Below, in pieces: positions 1 to 6,223 of a DNA stretch of 10,807 nucleotides. The stretch is from an uncultured Paracoccaceae bacterium (GTDB taxonomy: Bacteria > Pseudomonadota > Alphaproteobacteria > Rhodobacterales > Rhodobacteraceae). The DNA lies in the NCBI GenBank assembly GCA_937916485.1, contig CALFSV010000009.1, positions 1 to 10,807 on the forward strand, given 5' to 3'. The notes under the pieces are model-generated. The model was not told where the DNA came from. It was given only the letters and a program-made list of their open reading frames with translations, and did not search any database. The stretch's first letter is position 1, and each line of letters starts with the position of its first letter. Both the position numbers and the translations under genes were made by a program.

Positions 1-125
1 GCCCTCTGAACCTGCTCGTTGGCAGCACGGGCATCAAGTTTCTGGGCGATGGCGAGTGGCAGGCGCGCAAGCACGCCGTGCAACGGCGACGCCAATTGCG
101 CAAGGTCCCGCGACCAAAGACGTAA
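1..125 (+). pseudogene. IS5-family transposase fragment, decayed
   Basis: Reading from base 3, the plus strand encodes LNLLVGSTGIKFLGDGEW followed by QARKHAVQRRRQ and a stop at 123-125. This matches the central catalytic part of IS5-family DDE transposases, where the usual text is VDSTGIK...GEWQ.RKHG...RRQWRK. The fragment has neither start nor C-terminus. The family's Asp in the DST motif reads Gly here, and similarity stops around base 107, where the frame runs into unrelated residues and a stop. It is therefore a dead remnant of an insertion sequence that once lay at or beyond the left edge. The family match comes from recognising the motif, not from a search. Confidence 0.75.
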
Positions 126-315
126 TGCAGACTTCGTTGCCGCGGATCATGAGTTTCACTTAATCCATCGACGTGAAAGGTTTTTCGATCAGGCCAAGCG
201 CGGGCTGGGGTCGCGGTCATTGGCTTGCCGAGAAAAGTTCTGTGGCCGAGTAGCCTTTTATTGGACCTTCATCGCCATCCCGTCAGATGCTGTGTACTCG
301 GCACAAAAGCTTCCA
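126..315. other. short gap without a recognised gene
   Basis: This stretch lies between the IS5 remnant and the end of the minus-strand operon. A long plus-strand frame crosses it, but it continues antisense through the PanB-like gene and has no recognisable protein features. No clear hairpin plus T-run terminator for the operon is visible. The stretch may hold further decayed insertion-sequence material. Confidence 0.4.
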
Positions 316-1164
316 CTAGATGTGGGCCGGCTGCCACTTGTCCAGAGCTTCCAGAAATTTTTCCTGCTCGCCGTCATGCATGCGGACATTGTTCTGCGGA
401 TATGGAAAGTTGTGCGCCGTCACCTCGGTGTGAAATTTGCCAAGGGCCTCGACCCTTTCGAGATTGATCTGCCGGTGCAGGCGTCCAACATTGCCAAAGG
501 CGTGGGCGTGTTTTGGTGGTTTGTCTTCTTCGCTGGCTTCCCCGCAAATGTCGGCAATAAAGCAAATCACCGCATCGGCGGCCTTGCCGGACCCAAGCGA
601 AAAGGTGACCACGTTCGTTTTGTCATTCACAGCCGCCAGGACCTCTTCGGCCAGGCACTCGACCTCGACGGCAAATACACCGACATCCTCCATCCGCTTG
701 AGCCTCGCGTAGACCTTCATCGCTTCCTCGGCGGTGCGCCCCCAGGCACGCAGGCCACCACTGTAGTGGCTGAAGGTTGGGATCAGGCCGATGTGGCTTT
801 GCACCGGGATCCCGTCGCGCGCCATGCGCTCCATCACGTCGAAAGACCGCACAGTGTAATACATGTCCGCCCCATTGCGCATCATCTCGTAGGCGTGGGC
901 GATTAGCTCGTCATCTGAGCCGAATTGCGCCCAGGATGCGCCCACACCCGTGAAGTGGTATGGCGCGATGTCCCGCACATCCTTCAATTGGTCGGGCCAA
1001 ACAGTTAGGAGATCAATTCCTGCCTCAACACAGGCACGCACCTCGTCACTGTTTGCCGGGTTGGCCATCGAAAGGGTGCGCCCAGATCTCTTGAGCGCCC
1101 GCAGATCCGACACGGTGTAGTTGCGTTTGGCCGGGCGGCGGTAGAAATCGTAGATGCGTTTCAT
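316..1164 (-). CDS. PanB-like (ketopantoate hydroxymethyltransferase superfamily) protein, atypical
   Basis: A 282-aa protein. The central part resembles PanB: a HIGLIPT segment (His124) corresponds to HLGLTPQ of the E. coli enzyme, followed by an SGG-LRAWGRT stretch, a helix, and FAVEVEC with Glu169 at the place of the catalytic Glu181. PanB transfers a one-carbon unit from methylene-tetrahydrofolate to 2-oxoisovalerate on a TIM barrel of the PEP mutase type. By eye, however, the metal-binding Glu114 aligns with Val105, and the Asp45 and Asp84 positions are not clearly kept. A biosynthetic PanB role is therefore doubtful; another C-C bond reaction on a 2-oxo acid, or a non-catalytic role, is possible. 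The start is well supported: AGGAG lies 6 bases before the ATG. It is the last gene of the minus-strand operon, 135 bases after the M19-like gene. Confidence 0.7.
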   Translation of the reverse strand: MKRIYDFYRRPAKRNYTVSDLRALKRSGRTLSMANPANSDEVRACVEAGIDLLTVWPDQLKDVRDIAPYHFTGVGASWAQFGSDDELIAHAYEMMRNGADMYYTVRSFDVMERMARDGIPVQSHIGLIPTFSHYSGGLRAWGRTAEEAMKVYARLKRMEDVGVFAVEVECLAEEVLAAVNDKTNVVTFSLGSGKAADAVICFIADICGEASEEDKPPKHAHAFGNVGRLHRQINLERVEALGKFHTEVTAHNFPYPQNNVRMHDGEQEKFLEALDKWQPAHI

Positions 1165-1299
1165 TGTTCACTCCTGTTATCCGACATTCCCCAAGTGGAC
1201 TGCCGCTCGACCGCAAGGTGGCCTGATTTTGCCTGCCGACCAAGTGTTTCGCGCCGCAGACGGCGCGCGGCATTCATCTGAATCCTCATATCTCCGCCT
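1165..1299. other. intergenic gap within the minus-strand operon
   Basis: 135 bases between the stop of the M19-like gene and the start of the PanB-like gene. It ends in a good AGGAG ribosome binding site (1171-1175, complement). No clear terminator or promoter is seen, so cotranscription is plausible but not proven. Confidence 0.4.
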
Positions 1300-2265
1300 T
1301 CACCCAAAATTTGCTTCATAGACCCGCAGCCAGTTGCCCGCGGTGAGAAGATGAATTTCTTCCTGCGAAAACCCCCTGCGCTCTAGCGCGGCAGGCAACA
1401 GGCCCATCTTGGAAATGTCAGGCAACCACTTTGGCGGGGGCGGCATCAGGGCCCTGTCCTTCGCGCCCGCACCATATTGGTCGCTTCGTGTCCAACGACC
1501 CTGGCGCATCCAATCGAGCTCTGGTGTTCCAACATAGTGGCCCGCATCGGTGCCAACACCGACGTGTTCCAAACCCATTATGTCAACGGTGCGCGCCATC
1601 ATCTCGGCCCATCCGTCTACACTGTCGCAAGCCTCTTTAGGTGTGATATTCGGATAAATGGCCAACCCCATGATGCCACCACTTTCAGCAAGCGCCTTGA
1701 GCACGGTGTCGGACTTATTACGAAAATGCGGCATGAGACTTCCAGCATTGGCATGCGTGACCGCGATTGGTTTGGAGGATGCTTCGATCGCATCGAGCGT
1801 GGTCTTCTCGCCGACGTGGGAGCAGTCGACCATCATGCCGTATTTGTTCATTTCACCGATGATTTCTCGGCCGAACCGGGTTAGGCCAGAATCGTGTGGC
1901 TCATAGCAACTGCCGCCGATATCGTTCTGAATATTGTAGGTCAGCTGCGCCACACGAACGCCCAGTTGGGCAAAGAGTTCAGGGTATCTGATACGGCCCT
2001 CGAACATACCGGAGTTCTGAAACCCCAAGAGAACCCCAACCTTACCGGTTTTGTCAGCAGTGTGAATGTCGGCCACATTGCGGCAGATCATCATGAGGTC
2101 GCTGTTGGCTCTCTCCTTGTCTAGCCAGTCAGCAATGGCATCAAGGCTGTTGATCGCTCCGCCCCAGAACTCGACAGTGTTTGTCACACAGGTGAATCCG
2201 CCAGCACGCAGGCTTTCGAAAATCTCGCGCCGAAAATCGCCGCATTGGAGTCCATCAATTAGCAT
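1300..2265 (-). CDS. M19 (renal/membrane dipeptidase-like) family protein, atypical
   Basis: A 321-aa protein with the M19 fold signature. VDCSH (His150) and the following THANA (His171) match the two conserved histidines that bind the second metal in renal dipeptidase, then comes FRNKSD, HVGVGTD (Asp240, the place of the catalytic Asp288 of the human enzyme) and a C-terminal GNWLRVYE typical of the family. The N-terminus reads IDGLQCGDF where classical members have DGHNDLP, so both first-site metal ligands (His20 and Asp22 in human numbering) are replaced. The bridging Glu125 appears as Gln83 in GFQNSG. It belongs to a divergent branch and may hydrolyse an amide or lactam other than a dipeptide, or use one metal. 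There is no signal peptide, so it is probably cytoplasmic. The ATG lies inside the end of the upstream gene (7-base overlap), with AAGGA ahead, indicating translational coupling. Confidence 0.85.
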   Translation of the reverse strand: MLIDGLQCGDFRREIFESLRAGGFTCVTNTVEFWGGAINSLDAIADWLDKERANSDLMMICRNVADIHTADKTGKVGVLLGFQNSGMFEGRIRYPELFAQLGVRVAQLTYNIQNDIGGSCYEPHDSGLTRFGREIIGEMNKYGMMVDCSHVGEKTTLDAIEASSKPIAVTHANAGSLMPHFRNKSDTVLKALAESGGIMGLAIYPNITPKEACDSVDGWAEMMARTVDIMGLEHVGVGTDAGHYVGTPELDWMRQGRWTRSDQYGAGAKDRALMPPPPKWLPDISKMGLLPAALERRGFSQEEIHLLTAGNWLRVYEANFG

Positions 2266-2990
2266 TCGTCTTTTCCTTTTTTCATTACCGGTTCCGCGAT
2301 AAATTCTTCAGTTAACAGTGAAATATCCATATCGTGATCCTCTTCGCCATTTTCTGCCCCCACGAGGGTGCCGTCCTCCGCAAGAGTGATAGGGCCAGTG
2401 TGCAGTCGGGACAGTTTTGTGTCGGGAGCCTGGGCAGCGTTTGACGCATCAAACAGCTCGAACCATAACTCATGATCCGTCGGAATCCCGTGGTGACATA
2501 TTCGCAAAAGCTCGTTTTCCTGACAGGCGCTTGGTCCAACCACGCGGGCAACCGCTGTGCCGCTCCGCGAGATTTCTATGTGGGCATCGAGACCATGCTT
2601 CTGGATGACCGGGCCAACCACTGCGAATTCTTCCGCGGCCACAAGGTTCACGACCTTGACACAACCCTTGCCGTGGCGACGATCCATTTCTGTCAGGAGA
2701 TCGCTCACCTCCTCGGCGACCGCCCAGGCATGCTTGCCGTGTGCATCGAGGCAAAGATTCGTCTCGTCGCCAGAGATTGTACTGTGTCTTTCGATGCCGA
2801 TCTTGAGCACATCTATGCTGTCGAGAAGGCGTTCAAAACCGGACAGGCCACGCGAAGCGGAGTAAAGCCCGGCCTCTGTTAGCGCCGGGCGGCGTCCCGC
2901 CGGGAAACCCTTCCATTGCAGCAGCCTGTCAATCACAATGCGAGCTTCCCGCAGGGAAACGATGCAATCAGGACCATTTACCGCCGTCAT
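2259..2990 (-). CDS. conserved-looking protein of unknown function (243 aa)
   Basis: I do not recognise the family. The chain looks soluble, without signal peptide or membrane segment, and has alternating strand/helix text such as CVKVVNLVAAEEFAVVGPVIQ (split here as CVKVVNLVAA and EEFAVVGPVI) and HIEISRSGTAVARVVG, suggesting an alpha/beta domain. The C-terminus is acidic (GEEDHDMD, then LLTEEF) and ends in a lysine-rich tail. The ATG at 2990 overlaps the stop of the 583-aa gene by four bases (ATGA). An upstream in-frame start at 3026 would overlap more, and the ATGA arrangement is preferred. The tight coupling on both sides (4 and 7 bases of overlap) says it is made together with the 583-aa protein and the M19-like protein, perhaps as a subunit of one complex. 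Confidence 0.75.
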   Translation of the reverse strand: MTAVNGPDCIVSLREARIVIDRLLQWKGFPAGRRPALTEAGLYSASRGLSGFERLLDSIDVLKIGIERHSTISGDETNLCLDAHGKHAWAVAEEVSDLLTEMDRRHGKGCVKVVNLVAAEEFAVVGPVIQKHGLDAHIEISRSGTAVARVVGPSACQENELLRICHHGIPTDHELWFELFDASNAAQAPDTKLSRLHTGPITLAEDGTLVGAENGEEDHDMDISLLTEEFIAEPVMKKGKDEC

Positions 2991-4738
2991 GACTTTGCCC
3001 TGCCTGGGCGGGCCGGATTTGCCCAATCCATGTCCGCCGTTCCACTGGCAATTTCTTCGGGTAGCGGAGCGCCTTGGAAAAGGACGCCACAGATGCCGCG
3101 ATCCATTGCATCCACAGTTTTATCGAGACCATGCAGCCCCGAATTCAGCAGTTTTGTGATATGCGCGGGAATGAAATCACGGTGCATAATGTCGGCGTGG
3201 GGCGTGTGATAGGGTAGCCCGCTCAGCGATTGTATCCGCGTTACGATCTGACGCAGGTCGGGATTGTCGATCAGGAACCGGGAAACACTCTGTCCGGGCG
3301 GTGCTGCACCCAGAGCGGCGTCAAGCTCAACGACCAGGCGCGGCACGTCCAGAACCAGCTCATGTTTTTCATCGATGTCGGTGCGTGGACCCCTGCGGGG
3401 CTCTTCGGCGTTACGTGATTTGTACCAGATGAAATGCCGGGCTTCGGGAGCACCAAGATCCATCTCGAACGCCCAGGCATATTCGGCCCTTAGTAGGTCT
3501 TGTAATTCGTCAGTCGCCATTTCGGGCGCGCCAATTGCTTCTTCATTGACGATCAACGTTTTGACCTGCTGGTCGGCATAGGCCGGCACAAGGTCGATCA
3601 TGAGGGACAATAGCGTTTCGGTTGTATGCGGGTGGAATCGTTCCTCGACCGAGGCGCAGAACCCGCTGAAAGGAGCGGAAACTTCAAGCGCGCCGGCTTT
3701 CAACTGGCTGCGCAGGCGACACAGGTCTGCATGTACACATGAAAGCTCGGCGGCCAGTTTGGCACCGCTAGGATAGCGGATGTAGTGCGTTGTATCCTCT
3801 TTGCGGTAAGTGATCGCCCGTTCAGTGAGTGTGATAAGACGGTCCAGCGGCTCGGGATCCGCATTGAGATCGAGCATCTTCGCGCGTGCGATACATTTTT
3901 CACGCACGAGCATCCAGCGGTTGATCAGCTTCGGCCAGTTGTTGGTAAAGTGCATCAACCCCATGGCCGAAGCATTCCCCACCCCCAGATAGCGTGCCAT
4001 GGCCGGGTCCAGCTCAACAGCCGTATCGCCGCCTGCCATTCGGGCGAGATGATTCATCAGGTCGATGGAAAAAATGCGCATCATGTATGCGGAAAGCATT
4101 TCTGCGGCCAGTGACCCGCGCAGCGGATGGTCAGATTCGAGAACCCGGAAGGTTCTGGTGCCGAAGGCCCCGTTTCCATTCACGCCCGTGTTGCGCATCG
4201 CATACCCGGCGTTCCATAACTTTTCTGCATCGGGTTGACTGCCCGCTGCCAGTACCGCGACACTATCGTCGAAGAAGCGTGCACTTCGATTGGCGCGGAA
4301 CCAAGTCAGTGTACCGGGCGTGGAGCGGCCGTGGTAAAGCTTGGGAGCTTCTTGCCGCATGGTTTCAAAATCCGCTTCTGAGATACGCCCTTCTACCAGC
4401 GCGGCCATCATATCCCATGCGGTGCCGATGATGCGGAGGGTGCGCCCCTTTTGGGTCGGTTTGAAGGAAAGGACCGGGACTGATAACACCCAGTTTCCTG
4501 GCGCCTCAATGTGGTAGAGAGCCTCTCCCACCCCATCCGCATTGATGTCGAACCGTACTTTTCTGAATGACCAGCGTTCCTCGATCAATTGCTGCATAAA
4601 CGCGCGTGTCGCACTGATGCGTGACGGTTGCAGCGCCGCAAGGCGCTCGGGATGCATCATCAGAGCTGCCGGGCGGAGCGCGCAAGAATCCAGCGGCTCG
4701 GGCGCGCTTTGGATTGATCCAACTTGTCTTACTGTCAT
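2987..4738 (-). CDS. large conserved-looking protein of unknown function (583 aa)
   Basis: I do not recognise a named family. The protein is soluble, with no signal peptide or membrane helices. Distinctive stretches are FRANRSARFFDD (about 147-158), an unusual MRNTGVNGNGAFGTRTF (181-197) and YLGVGNASAMGLMHF (250-264), each glycine/asparagine rich and probably near an active or ligand-binding site. The C-terminal half carries LPYHTPHADIMHRDFIPAHI, rich in His. The ATG at 4738 is preferred over the GTG at 4741 because a GGGG tract sits five bases before it, and the duplicate copy at 5964 keeps GGAG at the same distance. It is the first gene of the minus-strand operon and lies directly behind the palindromic promoter region shared with the divergent IclR gene. 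Its N-terminal region is duplicated in inverted orientation at 5964-6167. Confidence 0.8.
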   Translation of the reverse strand: MTVRQVGSIQSAPEPLDSCALRPAALMMHPERLAALQPSRISATRAFMQQLIEERWSFRKVRFDINADGVGEALYHIEAPGNWVLSVPVLSFKPTQKGRTLRIIGTAWDMMAALVEGRISEADFETMRQEAPKLYHGRSTPGTLTWFRANRSARFFDDSVAVLAAGSQPDAEKLWNAGYAMRNTGVNGNGAFGTRTFRVLESDHPLRGSLAAEMLSAYMMRIFSIDLMNHLARMAGGDTAVELDPAMARYLGVGNASAMGLMHFTNNWPKLINRWMLVREKCIARAKMLDLNADPEPLDRLITLTERAITYRKEDTTHYIRYPSGAKLAAELSCVHADLCRLRSQLKAGALEVSAPFSGFCASVEERFHPHTTETLLSLMIDLVPAYADQQVKTLIVNEEAIGAPEMATDELQDLLRAEYAWAFEMDLGAPEARHFIWYKSRNAEEPRRGPRTDIDEKHELVLDVPRLVVELDAALGAAPPGQSVSRFLIDNPDLRQIVTRIQSLSGLPYHTPHADIMHRDFIPAHITKLLNSGLHGLDKTVDAMDRGICGVLFQGAPLPEEIASGTADMDWANPARPGRAKS

Positions 4739-4761
4739 CACAGCCCCAAGAATTTGCCATT

Positions 4762-4798
4762 GTATTCATATAGAACATGTAGTATCTCATATAAATAC
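4762..4798. promoter_or_regulatory. 37-bp near-palindrome, candidate IclR operator, copy A
   Basis: On the minus strand the segment begins GTATTTATATGAGA and ends TCTATATGAATAC, near-complementary arms around an AT-rich centre. It lies between the divergent IclR gene and the 583-aa gene. A segment of the same length and arm text occurs at 5900-5936. IclR-family regulators bind palindromic sites in divergent promoter regions of this kind. Assignment to this IclR protein is inference. Confidence 0.6.
4767..4795 (-). promoter_or_regulatory. candidate promoter of the minus-strand operon
   Basis: On the minus strand, TTTATA (4795-4790) and TATATG (4772-4767) are separated by 17 bases, about 28 bases before the ATG at 4738. 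Each hexamer matches the sigma-70 consensus only partly. Support comes from the duplicate copy, where TTGATA and TATTAG keep exactly the same spacing. It lies wholly inside the palindrome, so a bound regulator would be expected to compete with polymerase. Confidence 0.45.
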
Positions 4799-4882
4799 TA
4801 ACCGCGATTCTTGGAAAATCAAGGAAAATTCCGGGAGGGGTGCCTTCGCCGTTATCCGTCAATAGTTCTACTTTTCACCCTT

Positions 4883-4887
4883 AGGAG
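4883..4887 (+). promoter_or_regulatory. ribosome binding site that fixes the IclR start
   Basis: AGGAG, seven bases before the ATG at 4895, decides between this start and the longer in-frame option at 4811. Confidence 0.75.
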
Positions 4888-4894
4888 AACATCC

Positions 4895-5632
4895 ATGACA
4901 AAATCTGGGCCCGAGACGACGCCCGCAGGTGTGCGCAGCCTCTCGACAGCAACGAAGGTTCTGAAGATGCTCGACTTTATCGCCTCTAAGCCAACACCGA
5001 TGCGCCTCAGCGAGATTTGTACGGAATTGAAAATGGCGCGCGCTACCGCTTATCAACAGCTTAAGACACTCACCGATGCTGATTGGCTGGAATTGAGGGA
5101 TGACAGTAGTTATCAACTCTCGCCGCATGTAATCTCGGTTGCCTCCATGGCGTTGCGACACATGCATGCGAGCGAACGTGTGCAGAATATTCTTAAAGAC
5201 CTTGCTGAGTTGACCGGCCAGACAGCGTCGATCACGTTCGTTCAGGACGGTTCGCCCATCATTACTCAGAGTGTTGAGGCAGACCAGCTGATCGTTGCCC
5301 GACAATGGGTTGGCACTAGGCTCGATCTGATGAGTTCGGCTTCGGGTAAGGTGCATATCATCTTCGAGGATCTCAGAATCGAAACAGAACTTTGTGCAGA
5401 AGCCCTCGCCAGCATTCCAAAAGAAGAGGTCACGCAGATTCGGGCGGAGCGGATCGCATTTTCTGAACCTGGAATCGGGCTTCTGTCCGCCGCCACACCG
5501 GTTCTGAGTGCCGGCCATCACTGCATCGCGGCGCTGTCAATTGTGGGCCTGGAGAACCGCAGTGACATGAATGACTCTCGCACGCATCTCCTTGAATCAG
5601 CAGAACGCCTGGCGACCATCCTTGGGACCTAA
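4895..5632 (+). CDS. IclR-family transcriptional regulator
   Basis: A 245-aa protein with the two-domain IclR layout. Residues about 14-75 form the winged helix-turn-helix, with VRSLSTATKVLKMLDFIA, then MRLSEICTELKMARATAYQQ as the HTH, and LEL..DSSYQLSP as the wing. Residues about 80-245 form the effector-binding domain, with a central WVGTRLDLMSSASGKV segment and a LSAATPVL segment near the ligand pocket. Length is typical for the family (about 240-280). The start at 4895 is chosen because AGGAG (4883-4887) lies seven bases ahead; an upstream in-frame ATG at 4811 has no such site and would add 28 residues unlike the family. The gene diverges from the minus-strand operon and precedes the dehydratase operon. 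The ligand is probably the pathway substrate or an intermediate, but cannot be named. Confidence 0.92.
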   Translation: MTKSGPETTPAGVRSLSTATKVLKMLDFIASKPTPMRLSEICTELKMARATAYQQLKTLTDADWLELRDDSSYQLSPHVISVASMALRHMHASERVQNILKDLAELTGQTASITFVQDGSPIITQSVEADQLIVARQWVGTRLDLMSSASGKVHIIFEDLRIETELCAEALASIPKEEVTQIRAERIAFSEPGIGLLSAATPVLSAGHHCIAALSIVGLENRSDMNDSRTHLLESAERLATILGT

Positions 5633-5675
5633 AGCGTTTCAGCTTATCTTTGGGACAGGGGAAAGCTGAAACGCT
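5633..5675. repeat. perfect 13-bp inverted repeat, possible terminator or small element end
   Basis: AGCGTTTCAGCTT (5633-5645) is exactly complementary to AAGCTGAAACGCT (5663-5675), with a 17-base loop. It begins one base after the IclR stop codon. In RNA it would form a strong stem and may terminate or stabilise the IclR transcript, although no T-run follows directly; the nearest is TTTTT about 15 bases further on. The long arms and loose loop could also mark the remains of a small mobile repeat. Confidence 0.65.
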
Positions 5676-5849
5676 GCAAGACCTACTGATTTTTCGGGCG
5701 TTTCAAAAAAATCTGATGTCTCAGGTTCTTCCCGAAACACCTTGGCATCCCAAGATGCTTGGTAGCAAGCTACCTTCTCGGCGCGTTCAGACCACTTTAG
5801 GAATGAGAGTACTACCCGGAGTGTCAAAGGGATCAGATCGTTTTGTTCA
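5676..5849. other. noncoding stretch between IclR and the duplicated block
   Basis: No convincing gene. Short frames exist on both strands (62 and 67 codons) without ribosome binding sites or recognisable protein text. Two small hairpins stand side by side: CCAAG-ATG-CTTGG, and GGTAGC-AA-GCTACC near 5760-5774. Together with the 13-bp repeat before it, this looks like inserted or decayed sequence between the regulator and the second operon. Confidence 0.4.
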
Positions 5850-5899
5850 ATAACATTGTCCTCCAGGAATTTTGCTTGATTTCCCCGGAATGGCAGCTA

Positions 5900-5936
5900 G
5901 TATTGATATAAGATATACAGTATTCTATTAGAATAC
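5900..5936. promoter_or_regulatory. 37-bp near-palindrome, candidate IclR operator, copy B
   Basis: Begins GTATTGATATAAGA and ends TCTATTAGAATAC. It has the same length and the same arm sequence as the site at 4762-4798, while flanking bases differ more. Its retention in both copies after considerable divergence suggests selection on a protein-binding site. Confidence 0.6.
5903..5931 (+). promoter_or_regulatory. candidate promoter of the aldehyde dehydrogenase-dehydratase operon
   Basis: TTGATA (5903-5908), a 17-base spacer and TATTAG (5926-5931), aligned base for base with the candidate promoter in copy A. Transcription would start near 5938 and give a leader of about 285 bases before the aldehyde dehydrogenase start, containing the 67-codon remnant. 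Confidence 0.45.
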
Positions 5937-5963
5937 TCTTACAAGTTAATTCCTGGAGTTGTG

Positions 5964-6167
5964 ATGTCAGTAAGACATGTTGGACCAAGCCGTAGTGCGC
6001 TCCGATCTGTTGGTGCGCTTCCAGCGGCGCGGCAACCGTCATGCATAAGTGCTTCATGCGCGTTAGCTCCGCAAATGACCGAGGCCCGCCGGTCATTCAA
6101 AACGGAACGGTTCAACATCAACGCGGGTGGGTCGGAAGAGGCTCTGTCCCACTTTGGGGATCAATAG
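5964..6167 (+). pseudogene. truncated 5' copy of the 583-aa gene (67 codons)
   Basis: The encoded text starts MSVRHVGPSRSA and contains QPSCISASCA, RRSFKTERFNINAGG and EEALSH. It lines up with MTVRQVGSIQSA, QPSRISATRA, RWSFRKVRFDINADG and GEALYH of the 583-aa protein. GGAG lies five bases before the ATG, as in the parent. The frame is kept despite an internal loss of about a dozen codons, then ends at TAG (6165-6167) instead of continuing for some 500 residues. It is most simply a fossil left by an inverted duplication that moved the promoter. Because it is still open and still has a ribosome binding site, translation as a leader peptide in the aldehyde dehydrogenase mRNA cannot be excluded. 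Confidence 0.75.
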
Positions 6168-6210
6168 AAAAAATGTACGTGGTGCAACGATGGCATCGCG
6201 CAACCACTTT

Positions 6211-6216
6211 AGAGGA
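6211..6216 (+). promoter_or_regulatory. ribosome binding site that fixes the aldehyde dehydrogenase start
   Basis: AGAGGA, seven bases before the ATG at 6224. It rules against the in-frame ATG at 6041, which lies within the duplicated block and would add 61 residues unrelated to the family. Confidence 0.7.
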
Positions 6217-6223
6217 CAGCGGT

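Larger units (their letters stand above)
4503..4840 (-). repeat. inverted duplication, copy A (promoter plus gene 5' end)
   Basis: The reverse complement of this segment, running from about 4840 to 4503, matches 5850-6160 on the plus strand over promoter, ribosome binding site, start codon and the first 80 or so codons. Examples are ATTTTCCTTGATT against ATTTTGCTTGATT, TGTGATGACAGTAAGACA against TGTGATGTCAGTAAGACA, and GGTCATTCA kept in both. Identity looks like roughly three quarters in the best parts; it was compared by eye only. Copy A is the intact original, because it leads into a full 583-codon gene. Confidence 0.85.
5850..6160 (+). repeat. inverted duplication, copy B (promoter plus truncated gene 5' end)
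   Basis: This is the plus-strand partner of the block at 4503-4840. It keeps the AT-rich palindrome, the -35/-10 pair, the GTGATG start region and the codons for RSFK..RFNINAGG..EAL.H. It has lost about a dozen codons inside the coding part. Homology ends just before the stop at 6165. It places the same promoter in front of the aldehyde dehydrogenase and dehydratase genes. Confidence 0.85.

Noticed and set aside
19..906. 295-codon plus-strand open frame
   Set aside because: It runs antisense through the PanB-like gene, has no ribosome binding site at its start and no family resemblance. The first part overlaps the IS5 remnant in another frame.
4868..5521. 217-codon minus-strand open frame
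   Set aside because: Antisense to the IclR gene; no motif or start signal.
6041..6223. N-terminal extension of the aldehyde dehydrogenase to an upstream ATG
   Set aside because: The extra 61 residues come from the duplicated block in a different frame from its ancestral gene, and a good ribosome binding site precedes the ATG at 6224.
5938..6223. Cobalamin riboswitch in the leader of a B12-dependent operon
   Set aside because: The leader is explained by the duplicated 5' gene segment, and no B12-box-like conserved sequence was seen.
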